Shown: in pieces, positions 44,672-53,900 of the stretch
How the letters are laid out: the number at the start of each line of letters is the position of its first letter
Position numbering within the stretch: position 1 is the first letter of the stretch
Source of the DNA: Paenibacillus_E sp040812395
Lineage (GTDB): Bacteria > Bacillota > Bacilli > Paenibacillales > NBRC-103111
Length of the DNA: 64,000 nucleotides
Direction: 5' to 3'
Assembly: GCF_040812395.1 (NCBI RefSeq)
Contig: NZ_JBFNXH010000001.1
Coordinates: 186,001 to 250,000, forward strand
The notes under the pieces: model-generated
What the model was told of the DNA's origin: nothing
Seen by the model: only the letters and a program-made list of their open reading frames with translations
Databases searched by the model: none
Made by a program: the position numbers and the translations under genes

Positions 44672-45286
44672 TCAAAAATGTATAAAACTGATTTTGCCTA
44701 GCGGCCAGAAAATCACTTCTGCACGGCCCACGATTTTATTGTAAGGAACGAAGCCTACTCGTTTATCTCGACTATCCTTACTGTTGGGACGGTTGTCCCC
44801 CATTGCAAAAACTTCATTATCTGGAACTTTCGTTTCAGGGAAATTCATTAATGTATTATATGCGTGTCCTTCTTTGGCTGCCTGCTCCATCGCTTCTTTG
44901 ATGAAGGCCTGCTCAATTTCTTGGCCATTAATGAACACTTTGTCCCCTTCAACTTTTACCGTTTCACCGGGAAGCCCGATGATGCGCTTGATATAGTCTT
45001 TACCTTCAGGCGCGTGGAAAACAATCACTTCTCCGCGCTTAGGCGCACGAATATCGTAAATAATTTTGTTCACGATAAGCCGTTCACCTGTTGCAAAGTT
45101 AGGTTTCATGGAATCGCCATCCACGATGAACGGAGAAAAGAGGAACCAACGAATGATGATCACCAAAACACCTGCTATGACCAGTGCTTTGATCCATTCC
45201 CACGTTTCGCTTTTTGCCGTTTTGGCAGGAGGTCCCGCCGATGTTACCGGTTCTATGTAAGGCTGATTTTGATCCTTCTGTTCCAT
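44672..45286 (-). CDS. lepB: Signal peptidase I
   Basis: Type I signal peptidase cleaves secretory signal peptides at the outer face of the membrane. One membrane helix (about residues 33-50) is followed by the nucleophile Ser59 (DGDSMKPN), general base Lys100 (KDYIKRIIGLPGE) and MGDNRPNSKDSRDKR. It is the P-type (bacterial) form, not the SipW ER-type. Length is about 204 residues. In B. subtilis no lepB-type gene separates rplS and rbgA. The second codon ATG is preferred over the GTG just before it. Confidence 0.95.
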   Translation of the reverse strand: MEQKDQNQPYIEPVTSAGPPAKTAKSETWEWIKALVIAGVLVIIIRWFLFSPFIVDGDSMKPNFATGERLIVNKIIYDIRAPKRGEVIVFHAPEGKDYIKRIIGLPGETVKVEGDKVFINGQEIEQAFIKEAMEQAAKEGHAYNTLMNFPETKVPDNEVFAMGDNRPNSKDSRDKRVGFVPYNKIVGRAEVIFWPLGKISFIHF

Positions 45287-45347
45287 CACTGTTTGCCTCT
45301 TTTCCAGTTTTGGTTATATGTATAGCTCATCTCATAAGTCTTATAGA

Positions 45348-45381
45348 AACGAAAAGGAGACTTGCCTAAACAAGCCCCCCG
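45348..45381 (-). terminator. Intrinsic terminator after rplS
   Basis: On the minus strand GGGGGCTTG pairs with CAAGTCTCC (two G-U) around a 6-base loop and is followed by TTTTCG. It lies just after the rplS stop. Confidence 0.75.
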
Positions 45382-45386
45382 GTTTC

Positions 45387-45728
45387 TTATCGAATCTCTT
45401 TAATTCTTGCTGCTTTACCACGAAGACCACGCAGATAGTAAAGTTTCGCACGACGCACTTTACCGCGACGAGCCACTTCAATCTTGTCAATCTTCGGAGA
45501 ATGGAAAGGGAATGTTCTCTCCACACCTACACCGTAAGAAATTTTACGAACGGTAAACGTTTCGCTAATTCCACCGCCGCGGCGTTTAATCACAACACCT
45601 TCGAACAGCTGAATACGCTCACGGGAACCCTCGATAACTTTTACGTGTACTTTCAGTGTGTCGCCTGGACGGAAACTAGGGATATCCGTGCGCAGTTGTT
45701 CCTTCGTAATCTCTTGAATAAGATTCAT
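45387..45728 (-). CDS. rplS: 50S ribosomal protein L19
   Basis: L19 lies at the 30S-50S interface. The 113-residue protein has ITKEQLRTDIPSFRPGDTLK and the C-terminal RRAKLYYLRGLRGKAARIKE. The ATG at 45728 has AAGGAGG upstream and agrees with the family; an open frame extends 31 codons further upstream but that part is the untranslated leader. It has its own promoter and terminator. Confidence 0.98.
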   Translation of the reverse strand: MNLIQEITKEQLRTDIPSFRPGDTLKVHVKVIEGSRERIQLFEGVVIKRRGGGISETFTVRKISYGVGVERTFPFHSPKIDKIEVARRGKVRRAKLYYLRGLRGKAARIKEIR

Positions 45729-45835
45729 AGTTGACTTCCTCCTTCCACACAGGTGTTCATTCCGCTTATCTACGATGTCAGTCTTAGTTGCTATGCGTAG
45801 AGGACCACCAGACTCGAACATAAAAATTCACAACA
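45729..45835 (-). promoter_or_regulatory. rplS: Structured 5' leader of rplS (L19 leader-like)
   Basis: About 105 untranslated bases lie between the predicted transcription start and the ATG. They can fold with TCTACG pairing CGTAGA and GGTG pairing CACC near the ends. This layout resembles the L19 leader of Firmicutes, an autoregulatory ribosomal protein leader; the assignment rests on position and stems and was not checked by covariance. Confidence 0.55.
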
Positions 45836-45841
45836 GAAACT

Positions 45842-45870
45842 ATATTACCACAGAGAGAATAGAAATTCAA
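45842..45870 (-). promoter_or_regulatory. Sigma-A promoter of rplS
   Basis: On the minus strand TTGAAT and TAATAT are separated by 17 bases. It lies directly after the trmD stop, so rplS can be transcribed apart from the upstream operon. Confidence 0.8.
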
Positions 45871-45892
45871 TAGAGAAGTTATTGGGTGGGGG

Positions 45893-46654
45893 CTACTTCA
45901 TCTGCTGCTTTTTCCATTCTTCGAGCCAAACTTTCTCCAGCTTCGTCAATTCGCGGCCTTCGAGCAAATCCGGGCGACGCTCTAAGGTCCGATAAAGCGA
46001 TTGCTGCATGCGCCAGCGTTTTACATTTTCATGATGGCCCGACATTAATATCTCAGGCACTTCCCACTCCCGAAATTTAACTGGTCTCGTATAGTGAGGA
46101 TATTCCAATAAACCTGTACTAAAGGAATCGGTCACAGCTGACATCTCGTTGCCAAGCACACCGGGCAGCAGCCTTACCACACTGTCTATAACGACCATAG
46201 CGGGCAGTTCCCCACCGGTTAACACGTAATCTCCTACCGACAGCTCATCCGTCACTAGATACTGTCTTATGCGTTCGTCGTATCCTTCGTAGTGACCACA
46301 AATAAACACAAGATGCTGTTCGTTTGAAAGCTCTTCCGCTTTGCTTTGGTTAAATGTCGCACCTTGCGGGCACATCAGAATCACTCTAGGCTTCACGGGC
46401 GCTGTCGCATCAGATATTGCATGGTGAACCGGCAAGTCCTCCACAGCCGCAAAAATCGGCTCAGGCTTGAGTACCATACCGCCCCCGCCGCCGTAAGGAT
46501 AATCATCCACTGTATGATGCTTATTATTCGAATACTCACGAAAATTAACCGTATTTAGAGAAACGATACCCTTGTCTTTAGCTTTTCCTAAAATACTGGA
46601 TGAAAATACACCCTCGAACATTTCAGGAAAAAGAGTCAATACATCGATTCTCAT
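45893..46654 (-). CDS. trmD: tRNA (guanine-37-N1)-methyltransferase
   Basis: TrmD makes m1G37, which prevents frameshifting. The trefoil-knot SAM site is seen in FICGHYEGYDERI and GDYVLTGGELPAMVVIDSVV. The N-terminus MRIDVLTLFPEMFEGVFSSS is typical. It is 253 residues and its ATG overlaps the rimM stop by four bases. Confidence 0.98.
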   Translation of the reverse strand: MRIDVLTLFPEMFEGVFSSSILGKAKDKGIVSLNTVNFREYSNNKHHTVDDYPYGGGGGMVLKPEPIFAAVEDLPVHHAISDATAPVKPRVILMCPQGATFNQSKAEELSNEQHLVFICGHYEGYDERIRQYLVTDELSVGDYVLTGGELPAMVVIDSVVRLLPGVLGNEMSAVTDSFSTGLLEYPHYTRPVKFREWEVPEILMSGHHENVKRWRMQQSLYRTLERRPDLLEGRELTKLEKVWLEEWKKQQMK

Positions 46655-47166
46655 TCCAGCAGCCCTTCCATCAAGTGGATTCGGATCGTTTTGCCAGCTA
46701 CATCGACATCCAAAACAACGTCATCAATAACAGGCAGCAGCAGTTGCTTGCCTTTCGGTAAGGAGACTACCCAAACATCATTTGCCCCTGGGGTCAGCAC
46801 TTCTGAAACAATACCCAGTTCTTGTCCTTCATCTGTAACCACTTTGCAGCCAATGATTTCGTGATAGTAGTATTCGCCCTCTGCCAAAGCTTCTTGATAT
46901 TTCCCTTCCACTTTGAGCAGTGAACCTTTATATTTCTCGACATCATTAATATTAGCGAATTGTGCGAATTGCACGATGTACATGTTTTTATGTAAGCGGG
47001 ACGATGTTATCGTCACCGGCGTTTGCTTGTTTTGAGAATCTACAATAACCAATTCACTGCCTTTATCAAACCGTTCTGGGAAATCCGTTTCCGAGACAAT
47101 CTTCAACTCACCGCGAATACCATGGGTGTTAACGATTCTTCCAATTGTAAAAAGCTTCTCACTCAT
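46651..47166 (-). CDS. rimM: 16S rRNA processing protein RimM
   Basis: RimM assists 30S head assembly. The N-terminal RimM domain (FTIGRIVNTHGIRGELKIVS) and C-terminal PRC-barrel (VLTPGANDVWVVSLPKGKQL, IPVIDDVVLDVDV-like) are clear. The ATG at 47166 gives 171 residues and matches the family; GGAGG is at a rather long distance (14 bases). The ATG ten codons upstream lacks a ribosome site. Confidence 0.95.
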   Translation of the reverse strand: MSEKLFTIGRIVNTHGIRGELKIVSETDFPERFDKGSELVIVDSQNKQTPVTITSSRLHKNMYIVQFAQFANINDVEKYKGSLLKVEGKYQEALAEGEYYYHEIIGCKVVTDEGQELGIVSEVLTPGANDVWVVSLPKGKQLLLPVIDDVVLDVDVAGKTIRIHLMEGLLE

Positions 47167-47216
47167 ACGTCGTATGCCGACCTCCAACTCATTCATACAG
47201 CTTTAATTCAAATACG

Positions 47217-47346
47217 TGTTTAAAAAGCTCTCTTTCAGAACCGTGCAGGATGGATAATATCCGGAGAAGGAGGAACGGAGCGTAGTGAATGGCTACATGA
47301 GTACCCGACTTTCCCGAATGATGTGAACCAAGCGGCTTTTTAAACA
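47217..47346. mobile_element. MITE-like 130-bp element with 12-bp inverted ends
   Basis: The element is bounded by perfect inverted repeats TGTTTAAAAAGC and GCTTTTTAAACA. It has no coding capacity and contains smaller palindromes (GGATA-ATA-TCC; GTGAATG with CATTCAC lacking). No target-site duplication is evident by eye. It fills most of the gap between khpA and rimM, where B. subtilis carries ylqD. The family status is inferred; it could also be a large stem structure in the mRNA, since the ends would pair. Confidence 0.6.
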
Positions 47347-47391
47347 ACCTCTACAAGAAAAAGGTTAGGAACATTCTCCTAACCCTCTCCC

Positions 47392-47622
47392 TTATGAGAC
47401 AATCTCAACAGCTACACGTTTGGTTTCCTTCACTGCTGCTGACGTGACCACCGTACGGAGCGACTTCGCAATCTTTCCCTGCTTGCCAATTACTTTACCG
47501 ACATCGTCGGGGTGAACGGACAGCCTGTACTCAATTTTGTCATCTTTCTCCTGAACCGTGACACGCACTTCTTCAGGATGATCAACAAGAGCCTTAGCAA
47601 TAACCGTGATAAGATCCTTCAT
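47392..47622 (-). CDS. khpA: KH-domain RNA-binding protein KhpA (YlqC)
   Basis: A 76-residue RNA-binding protein with one KH domain and the signature GKVIGKQGKIAKSLRTVV. In other Firmicutes KhpA pairs with KhpB and affects cell size and division. The ATG at 47622 has GGAGG eight bases upstream; the GTG two codons earlier is poorly spaced. It follows rpsP by 27 bases. Confidence 0.95.
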   Translation of the reverse strand: MKDLITVIAKALVDHPEEVRVTVQEKDDKIEYRLSVHPDDVGKVIGKQGKIAKSLRTVVTSAAVKETKRVAVEIVS

Positions 47623-47648
47623 GAGCACACCCTCCGAAAGTTAACAGA

Positions 47649-47921
47649 TTACTTCTGTAGTTTCAGCTCGTGAAATTTAGTCATCAGACCTGCTTTGCTG
47701 AACAGACTGCGAACTGTATCGGACGGTTGCGCACCAGTTTGAAGCCATTTCAGAGCTTTCTCTTCATCAAGAGTTACAGCTGCTGGTTGAGCTACTGGAT
47801 TGTAAGTACCGATTTCTTCGATAAAACGACCATCACGCGGGGAACGGGAATCCGATACCACCACACGGTAAAAAGGAGCTTTGTGAGCGCCCATACGTTT
47901 AAGACGAATACGTACTGCCAT
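47649..47921 (-). CDS. rpsP: 30S ribosomal protein S16
   Basis: S16 is an early assembly protein of the 30S subunit. The 90-residue protein has AVRIRLKRMGAHKAPFYRVV and VSDSRSPRDGRFIEEIGTYN, the family signature. It lies between ffh and khpA with a strong ribosome site (GGAGGTG). Confidence 0.98.
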   Translation of the reverse strand: MAVRIRLKRMGAHKAPFYRVVVSDSRSPRDGRFIEEIGTYNPVAQPAAVTLDEEKALKWLQTGAQPSDTVRSLFSKAGLMTKFHELKLQK

Positions 47922-47956
47922 TGAAAAATCACCTCCAACATAGGATAAAATTGTAT

Positions 47957-49315
47957 TTAGAAAGGAAATTTAAACCCTTTGCCTAACTTTTTGAGTCCTT
48001 TGGCGCCTTTAGGGCCCATCATGCCTGAGAATTGCTTCATCATCTTGCGCATATCGTCAAACTGCTTGATAAAGCGATTGACTTCCTGCACGGAGTTTCC
48101 GCTACCGAGTGCGATCCGCTTACGGCGATTGGCATTCAGAAGCTCAGGCTTCAGCTTTTCTTCCTTGGTCATGGATTTCACAATAGCCTCTACGCGAGCC
48201 ATTTGTTTATCATCAACCTTAATATCTTTCATGCCCTTGATCTTGTTAGCACCAGGAAGCATATCCAGAATCTGATCCAGCGGTCCAAGTTTCTTCACTT
48301 GCTCCATCTGATCCAGAAAGTCCTCAAAAGTGAATTCGGCGTTGCGCATTTTGCGCTCCATCTCTTTCGCCTTATCCATATCGATTCCGGCCTGCGCCTT
48401 TTCAATCAGCGTGAGCACATCACCCATGCCGAGAATTCGCGAAGCCATCCGATCCGGGAAAAACGGCTCAAGTGCATCCAATTTTTCACCGCTTGCCGCG
48501 AACTTAATCGGGCAGCCAGTCACTGCTTTGACGGATAACGCCGCGCCACCGCGAGTATCTCCGTCCAGCTTCGTCAAGACGACGCCCGTCAGTTCAAGCT
48601 GTTGATGGAAGCTCTCAGCTACATTGACAGCATCTTGACCCGTCATTGCGTCTACGACAAGTAAAATCTCATCCGGCTCCACAGCTGTTCGGACGTTTTT
48701 CAACTCGTCCATCAAGGTCTCATCAATGTGCAAACGTCCAGCCGTATCGATAATGACATAATCATTGCCGTTATCTTTGGCGTGCTGCAAACCAGCCTTG
48801 GCAATATCAACAGGGTTAACTTGATCCCCCATCGAGAAAACGGGAACTTTCAGTTGCTCCCCAAGCACCTCGAGCTGCTTAATCGCGGCAGGACGATAAA
48901 TGTCACAGGCTACAAGCAGAGGGCGATGGTTTTGCTTTTGCAGCAGCTTAGCCAGCTTTCCAGAGGTTGTTGTCTTACCAGCCCCTTGCAAACCAGCCAT
49001 CATAATGACAGTTGGCGGACGATTCGAACGAGCCAGCTTGCTCTGTGTGCCGCCCATGAGCGCTGTAAGCTCTTTGTTCACAATATCGATAACGACCATG
49101 CCTGGCGTAAAAGATTTCATGACTTCTTGTCCAACGGCTTGTTCCTTCACCTTCGCGATGAAGTCTTTGACCACTTTGAAGTTAACGTCGGCTTCCAACA
49201 GCGCCAACCGTACCTCGCGAAGCGCTTCGCCTACATCTTCTTCCGATAGCTTACCTTTGCTTCTCAGCTTGCCGAACACGTTCTGCAGTCGGTTTGCCAA
49301 TCCTTCAAATGCCAT
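47957..49315 (-). CDS. ffh: Signal recognition particle protein Ffh
   Basis: Ffh binds 4.5S/6S-type SRP RNA and signal sequences and delivers ribosomes to FtsY. It has the N domain (FEGLANRLQNVFGKLRSKGK), the G domain (GLQGAGKTTTSGKLAKLL, DTAGR, TKLDGD) and the Met-rich M domain at the C-terminus. The ATG at 49315 has AGGAGG upstream; 452 residues. The SRP RNA gene is not in this window. Confidence 0.98.
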   Translation of the reverse strand: MAFEGLANRLQNVFGKLRSKGKLSEEDVGEALREVRLALLEADVNFKVVKDFIAKVKEQAVGQEVMKSFTPGMVVIDIVNKELTALMGGTQSKLARSNRPPTVIMMAGLQGAGKTTTSGKLAKLLQKQNHRPLLVACDIYRPAAIKQLEVLGEQLKVPVFSMGDQVNPVDIAKAGLQHAKDNGNDYVIIDTAGRLHIDETLMDELKNVRTAVEPDEILLVVDAMTGQDAVNVAESFHQQLELTGVVLTKLDGDTRGGAALSVKAVTGCPIKFAASGEKLDALEPFFPDRMASRILGMGDVLTLIEKAQAGIDMDKAKEMERKMRNAEFTFEDFLDQMEQVKKLGPLDQILDMLPGANKIKGMKDIKVDDKQMARVEAIVKSMTKEEKLKPELLNANRRKRIALGSGNSVQEVNRFIKQFDDMRKMMKQFSGMMGPKGAKGLKKLGKGFKFPF

Positions 49316-49332
49316 GCGCTTCACCTCCTAAA

Positions 49333-49362
49333 AGTTTTCGTTGAAAACTTGCTTCGTAAGCA
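49333..49362. repeat. Short palindromic repeat, third copy
   Basis: AGTTTTC-GTT-GAAAACT is followed directly by TGCTT-CGT-AAGCA, so two small hairpins lie side by side. This 30-base unit corresponds to the pair at 30323-30393. It lies between ylxM and ffh. Confidence 0.75.
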
Positions 49363-49364
49363 TG

Positions 49365-49727
49365 TCAATCGATCCCTATCATTGTATCAAAAAGCTCGCT
49401 CGTTTTCCTCTTTAGCTCCGAGTCGCATGAGTCGCATGCATTCAGCAGTTGAAACAGCTCTTCGCGGAGTTTGGTTCGTTGCTCGTGCTTATGTAACAGC
49501 TTCAACTTATCTTCATAATCTTGAAGCGTTTGTTCGGCTCTTTTAATATGTTCATAAACCGCTTGGCGGCTGATTGAGAAATTCTCGGCAATCTCTCCGA
49601 GGGAATAATCATCATGGAAATACAATTGCAAAAAGGTTCGCTGCTTCTCCGTCAATAATGGCTCATAAAAATCAAACAGCAGGTTAATCCGATTCGTTTT
49701 CTCCAGCATTTGATCGATAGACACCAT
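49365..49727 (-). CDS. ylxM: YlxM family SRP-associated regulator
   Basis: A protein of about 120 residues with a sigma-70 region 4-like helix-turn-helix (LGEIAENFSISRQAVYEHIK). YlxM is conserved before ffh in Firmicutes; streptococcal YlxM binds SRP components. The ATG at 49727 follows GGAGG; the GTG before it is inside the ribosome site. It is the first gene of the ylxM-ffh-rpsP unit, with a consensus promoter. Confidence 0.95.
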   Translation of the reverse strand: MVSIDQMLEKTNRINLLFDFYEPLLTEKQRTFLQLYFHDDYSLGEIAENFSISRQAVYEHIKRAEQTLQDYEDKLKLLHKHEQRTKLREELFQLLNACDSCDSELKRKTSELFDTMIGID

Positions 49728-49775
49728 TTCCACCTCCGTAAAGGTTGAACCCTTGACAGCAGCACAACAGAACCT

Positions 49776-49804
49776 ATCATACTGAATTCCCGAACTAATG
49801 TCAA
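49776..49804 (-). promoter_or_regulatory. Sigma-A promoter of ylxM-ffh operon
   Basis: On the minus strand TTGACA and TATGAT are separated by 17 bases, about 45 bases before the ylxM start. The -35 is perfect. Confidence 0.88.
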
Positions 49805-49826
49805 GCTTTTGACCTTGTCAGTAGAA

Positions 49827-49869
49827 AAGAAAAAATCCTTGCCATTCAACGAGCAAATAGCAAGGATTT
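49827..49869 (-). terminator. Intrinsic terminator after ftsY
   Basis: On the minus strand AAATCCTTGC pairs with GCAAGGATTT around a 17-base loop and is followed by a T-run. It ends the smc-ftsY unit about 20 bases after ftsY. Confidence 0.9.
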
Positions 49870-49891
49870 ATACCCTATTCGGTTAATGAAT

Positions 49892-50887
49892 TTATGCCTC
49901 TGTCTCTTCTTTTTGCTCATGGATCCACTTACCGAAAAGTGCATGAACAAACTGCTCCGAATCAAATGGCTGTAAATCATCCATTTTCTCGCCTAGGCCA
50001 ACGAATTTCACCGGAAGCGAGAGCTCTTGTCGAATGGCGACAACGATTCCGCCTTTAGCCGTTCCGTCAAGCTTTGATAGAACAAGACCTGTCAACCCGG
50101 TCTTATCACCAAAAAGCTTTGCTTGACTAAGCGCATTTTGTCCGGTTGTCGCATCCAGAACCAGAATTACTTCGTGCGGAGCGTCAGGTACCTCTCGCTG
50201 AATAACGCGATAGATTTTGTTGAGCTCCTCCATCAGATTCACCTTGTTTTGCAACCGGCCCGCCGTATCGCAAAGCAAGATATCAACGCCGCGAGACTTC
50301 GCAGCCTGCACCGCATCATACATGACCGCGGCAGGATCAGCGCCGGACTGCTGTTTGATCACATCCACGCCCACCCGTTGCCCCCAAGTTTCTAGCTGCT
50401 CGATCGCACCGGCACGAAATGTATCGCCCGCCGCCATAAGCACCTTTTTCCCTTGCGACTTGAACATGTGCGCCATCTTACCGATTGTCGTCGTTTTACC
50501 GACCCCGTTCACGCCTACGAACAAAATAACCGACAGTCCGTTCGGATTCAGATTTAGTCCTGTGCCTGCATCGCCTTTAAGCAGTTCAATCAGCTTCTCC
50601 GAGAGAATCGGCTGTAGTTCGCCAGGATCCTCGATCTTCCGCTTCTTGACTTCAGCGCGCAGCTCGTCTATTAACTTCAGCACGGTATTGACGCCAACGT
50701 CCGCTCCGATCAAAATCTCTTCCAGCTCTTCATAGAAATCCTCGTCAATTTTCTTGCGTCGGCTGAACAAATCATCCACCCGATCCACGAAAGCATCGCG
50801 CGTTTTCGTTAATCCTTCTTTAAACTTGTTCGTTACAGCTTCGGCCTTACTGGAAATGCTTTCTCTCAAGCGTTTAAAAAAGCTCAT
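49892..50887 (-). CDS. ftsY: Signal recognition particle receptor FtsY
   Basis: FtsY is the membrane-associated GTPase that receives the SRP. The N-terminal part is short and basic (MSFFKRLRESISSKAEAVTN), as in Bacillales, followed by GVNGVGKTTTIGKMA, DTAGRLQNKVNLMEEL and SKLDGTAKGG. The ATG at 50887 has AGGAGG upstream; 331 residues. It follows smc by about 60 bases. Confidence 0.97.
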   Translation of the reverse strand: MSFFKRLRESISSKAEAVTNKFKEGLTKTRDAFVDRVDDLFSRRKKIDEDFYEELEEILIGADVGVNTVLKLIDELRAEVKKRKIEDPGELQPILSEKLIELLKGDAGTGLNLNPNGLSVILFVGVNGVGKTTTIGKMAHMFKSQGKKVLMAAGDTFRAGAIEQLETWGQRVGVDVIKQQSGADPAAVMYDAVQAAKSRGVDILLCDTAGRLQNKVNLMEELNKIYRVIQREVPDAPHEVILVLDATTGQNALSQAKLFGDKTGLTGLVLSKLDGTAKGGIVVAIRQELSLPVKFVGLGEKMDDLQPFDSEQFVHALFGKWIHEQKEETEA

Positions 50888-50946
50888 GGTTCCTCCTAGG
50901 ATTGCTATAGCAACAACATGCATGGCTAGCAATTTTTATCTCTCAT

Positions 50947-53900
50947 TTATGCAGATACAACGGCTTCCTCATCTTCTAAACGGACGGAAACTAGCTTGGA
51001 TACGCCACCTTCTTGCATCGTAACCCCATAGAGCACATCGGCTTCTTCCATCGTACCTTTGCGGTGCGTTACGACGATGAACTGCGTCATCTCGGAAAAC
51101 TCCCGCAAATACTCCGCGAAGCGAGACACGTTCGCCTCGTCAAGGGCAGCTTCAACTTCGTCCAGTACGCAGAACGGCACCGGCTTCACCCGAATAATCG
51201 AAAACAACAGGGCAATAGCGGTTAGAGCGCGCTCTCCTCCGGAAAGCAGCTGAAGATTTTGCAGCTTTTTCCCAGGCGGTTGAGCAACAATCTCAATCCC
51301 CGTATCGAGCAAGTTTTCCGGTTCGGACAAAATCAAGTCCGCACGGCCGCCGCCAAACAGTTTAGCAAATACGATGACAAAATGCGAGCGAATCGCGTCA
51401 AAAGTCGTCTTGAACCGCTTGGACATCTCCTGATCCATTTCTCGAATAACCTCATACAAGGTTGTTTTGGCATCGATCAGGTCGTTCTTCTGTGCACTAA
51501 GGAACTCAAAACGTTCGGAAACACGGGCATATTCCTCGATCGCCCCTAGGTTCACATCGCCAAGCGAAGCGATTTCACGTTTTAGCTCGCGGACCAGATT
51601 TTGCGTGCCTGTGATGTCCTCCGGAACCGGATAGCGCACTTTTGCAAGCTCATAGCTAAGCTCATATTCTTCGCCCAATTTTTTGAGCAAGTTTTCAAGC
51701 TCCACATCAAGCCGGTTCACGCGAACCTCTGTTTGATGCAGACTCTCCTCAACCTGCTTGAGCTGAATGCGCTGAGCACGCGTCTCATTCTCTTCCTGCT
51801 CCAGCTTATGAAGCCAATCAGCACGTTCAGCACGCCTGAAATCAATTTGCTCCGAACATTGCTGCTTCTTTAGTTTGAGATCATTTAGCTGCTCAACTTG
51901 CAGCACGGTCTCCTGTTCCAGCGCTTCCATATCCTGCTCCAATTGATGAAGCAGCTGTGCGTTGGTCTCCATCTCGCGATCCGTATCCGCAAGGTCCTGC
52001 TGCAGGCGGCGCTGCTGATCTTGAAGCGACTGTTTCTCCTGCGAAATTGACGCTACACTCACCTTCAGGTCGGTAAGCTGACTTTGCAGCTCTTCTTTCT
52101 CCGATTCACTCGCTTTACGCGAGAGCTCAGCTTCACGAATCGCTTGCTGCAGGGAAGCCTCCTCCTGCTGGAGCTCCGCTAGCATCTGTTCAGACTCCAC
52201 TTTCTTGAGCCCGTAATCCGCTTGCTCCGCTATGAGCGAATTCCGATCTTGACTATCCAGCATGAGCTGCTCTTCTACCGTGCGGTTTTCCGCTTCAAGC
52301 GGATTTAGTTCCGCGCGTATTTGCTGTTCGGCGATCCGTTTCTGCTCACCAAGCTGGCGAAGCTGCTCGATGTTCATCATATCGTCGGTGATTTCACGTT
52401 TCATCGAGCCCGTTTTATCCCGCAAGCCGCTTAGCTGCTCCTGAGAGGTCTTAATTTCTTGATCCAGCTCTTCAATTTGCCGCTGACGTCCCAGTAAGCT
52501 GGTCGTCTTCTTCTGCAAGCTGCCGCCCGTCATGGAACCCCCAGGGTTGACAACATCGCCTTCCAATGTAACGACGCGATAACGGTACTGCGCTTTCGCA
52601 GCGATATGATTCGCTTCTTCCAAGCTTTGAGCAACGACCACATTACCCAGCAAACTGGAAAAAATATTCTTATAGGTAGCGTCGAACTCAATGAGATCAA
52701 CAGCAATGCCCACAAAGCCTTTGGCGGATTTTAAAGAATGAATCTCTTGATCCGAAATGGATCGACCGCGAATGACATTCATCGGCAGGAACGTGGCCCG
52801 CCCCATTTGACGGCGCTTCAGGAAAGCGATCGCCTCGCGTCCGTCCGCCTCTGTCTCAACGACGATATTTTGCAGCGCGCCGCCGAGTGCAGTTTCAATT
52901 GCGATTTCAACCTCAGCCGGCACTTTAACAAGCTCAGCGACCGCTCCGCGAATGCCTCGCAGATCTTTGCGGCTTTTCGCCTTAAGCACTTCTTTTACAC
53001 CCTGCATAAAACCGTCGTAGTCGTTCGCCATTTCTTTCATCGTATCGCGGCGAGAGGTCAGCGCATCCAACTTTTGCTCCCATTTACGAACCATGCCCTG
53101 TGCTTCATCCAACAAACCTTGTCTTGATTTAAGACTTTGAGTCAACTGTACATAGCGCTGACGGTCCTCCTCAATCTCAGCAACCGTCTGTTCCAGCTTC
53201 GCGGTTAGTTCTTGCTTACGAAGCGCGATATGTTCACGCTGTTCCGCCCACTTCTGACTTTCCTCGTCCAATCTTTCCAGTCTGCGTCCCAGACTTTCCG
53301 TCTGCTGCTCTGCGTAGCGAATTTCATTGCGTGCATGCGCCATCCGGTTGAGTGTCTCCAGAAGCTCGCCTTTGAGCTGATCCTCAGGTGCTGAGCTGAT
53401 CCCGCCATTGACCCCAAGCAACCGCTGTTCTTCTGCATGGAGCTTGGCCTGAAACTCAAATAACTGTGCCCCAATGCCAATAATCTTCTCCCGCTGCTCG
53501 GCCAGCTCAGCCTCTTTATCTGTTCTTCGCTGCTCCTGCAGGGCAATTGTGGTTGCTAACTGCTGCCGATTGGCCACATAGTTCTTCTTACGCTCTTTGA
53601 GTACTTCACCGTACCCTTCATTTTTCTCGAACTCTTCACTCAATTGAAGCAGGCTCATCTGCAGCTTTTCGAGCTCTTCCTCGAGATTGCGCGTTTCCCA
53701 GCGGTGCTTTTCCAAATGGGCATCATGCTGATTTACGACCGTAGCAAGCTCTGTTTGCTCTTTTTGCAGTTTTTCCAGCTTTTGTGTCGCTTCATTCCAA
53801 GATACATAGATCTGATCGATCTGATGCACATACATGGAGATCTCGCTGCTCTTCAGCTTTTCCCGCAGTTCTTTGAACCGGATTGCTTTTTCCGACTGAT

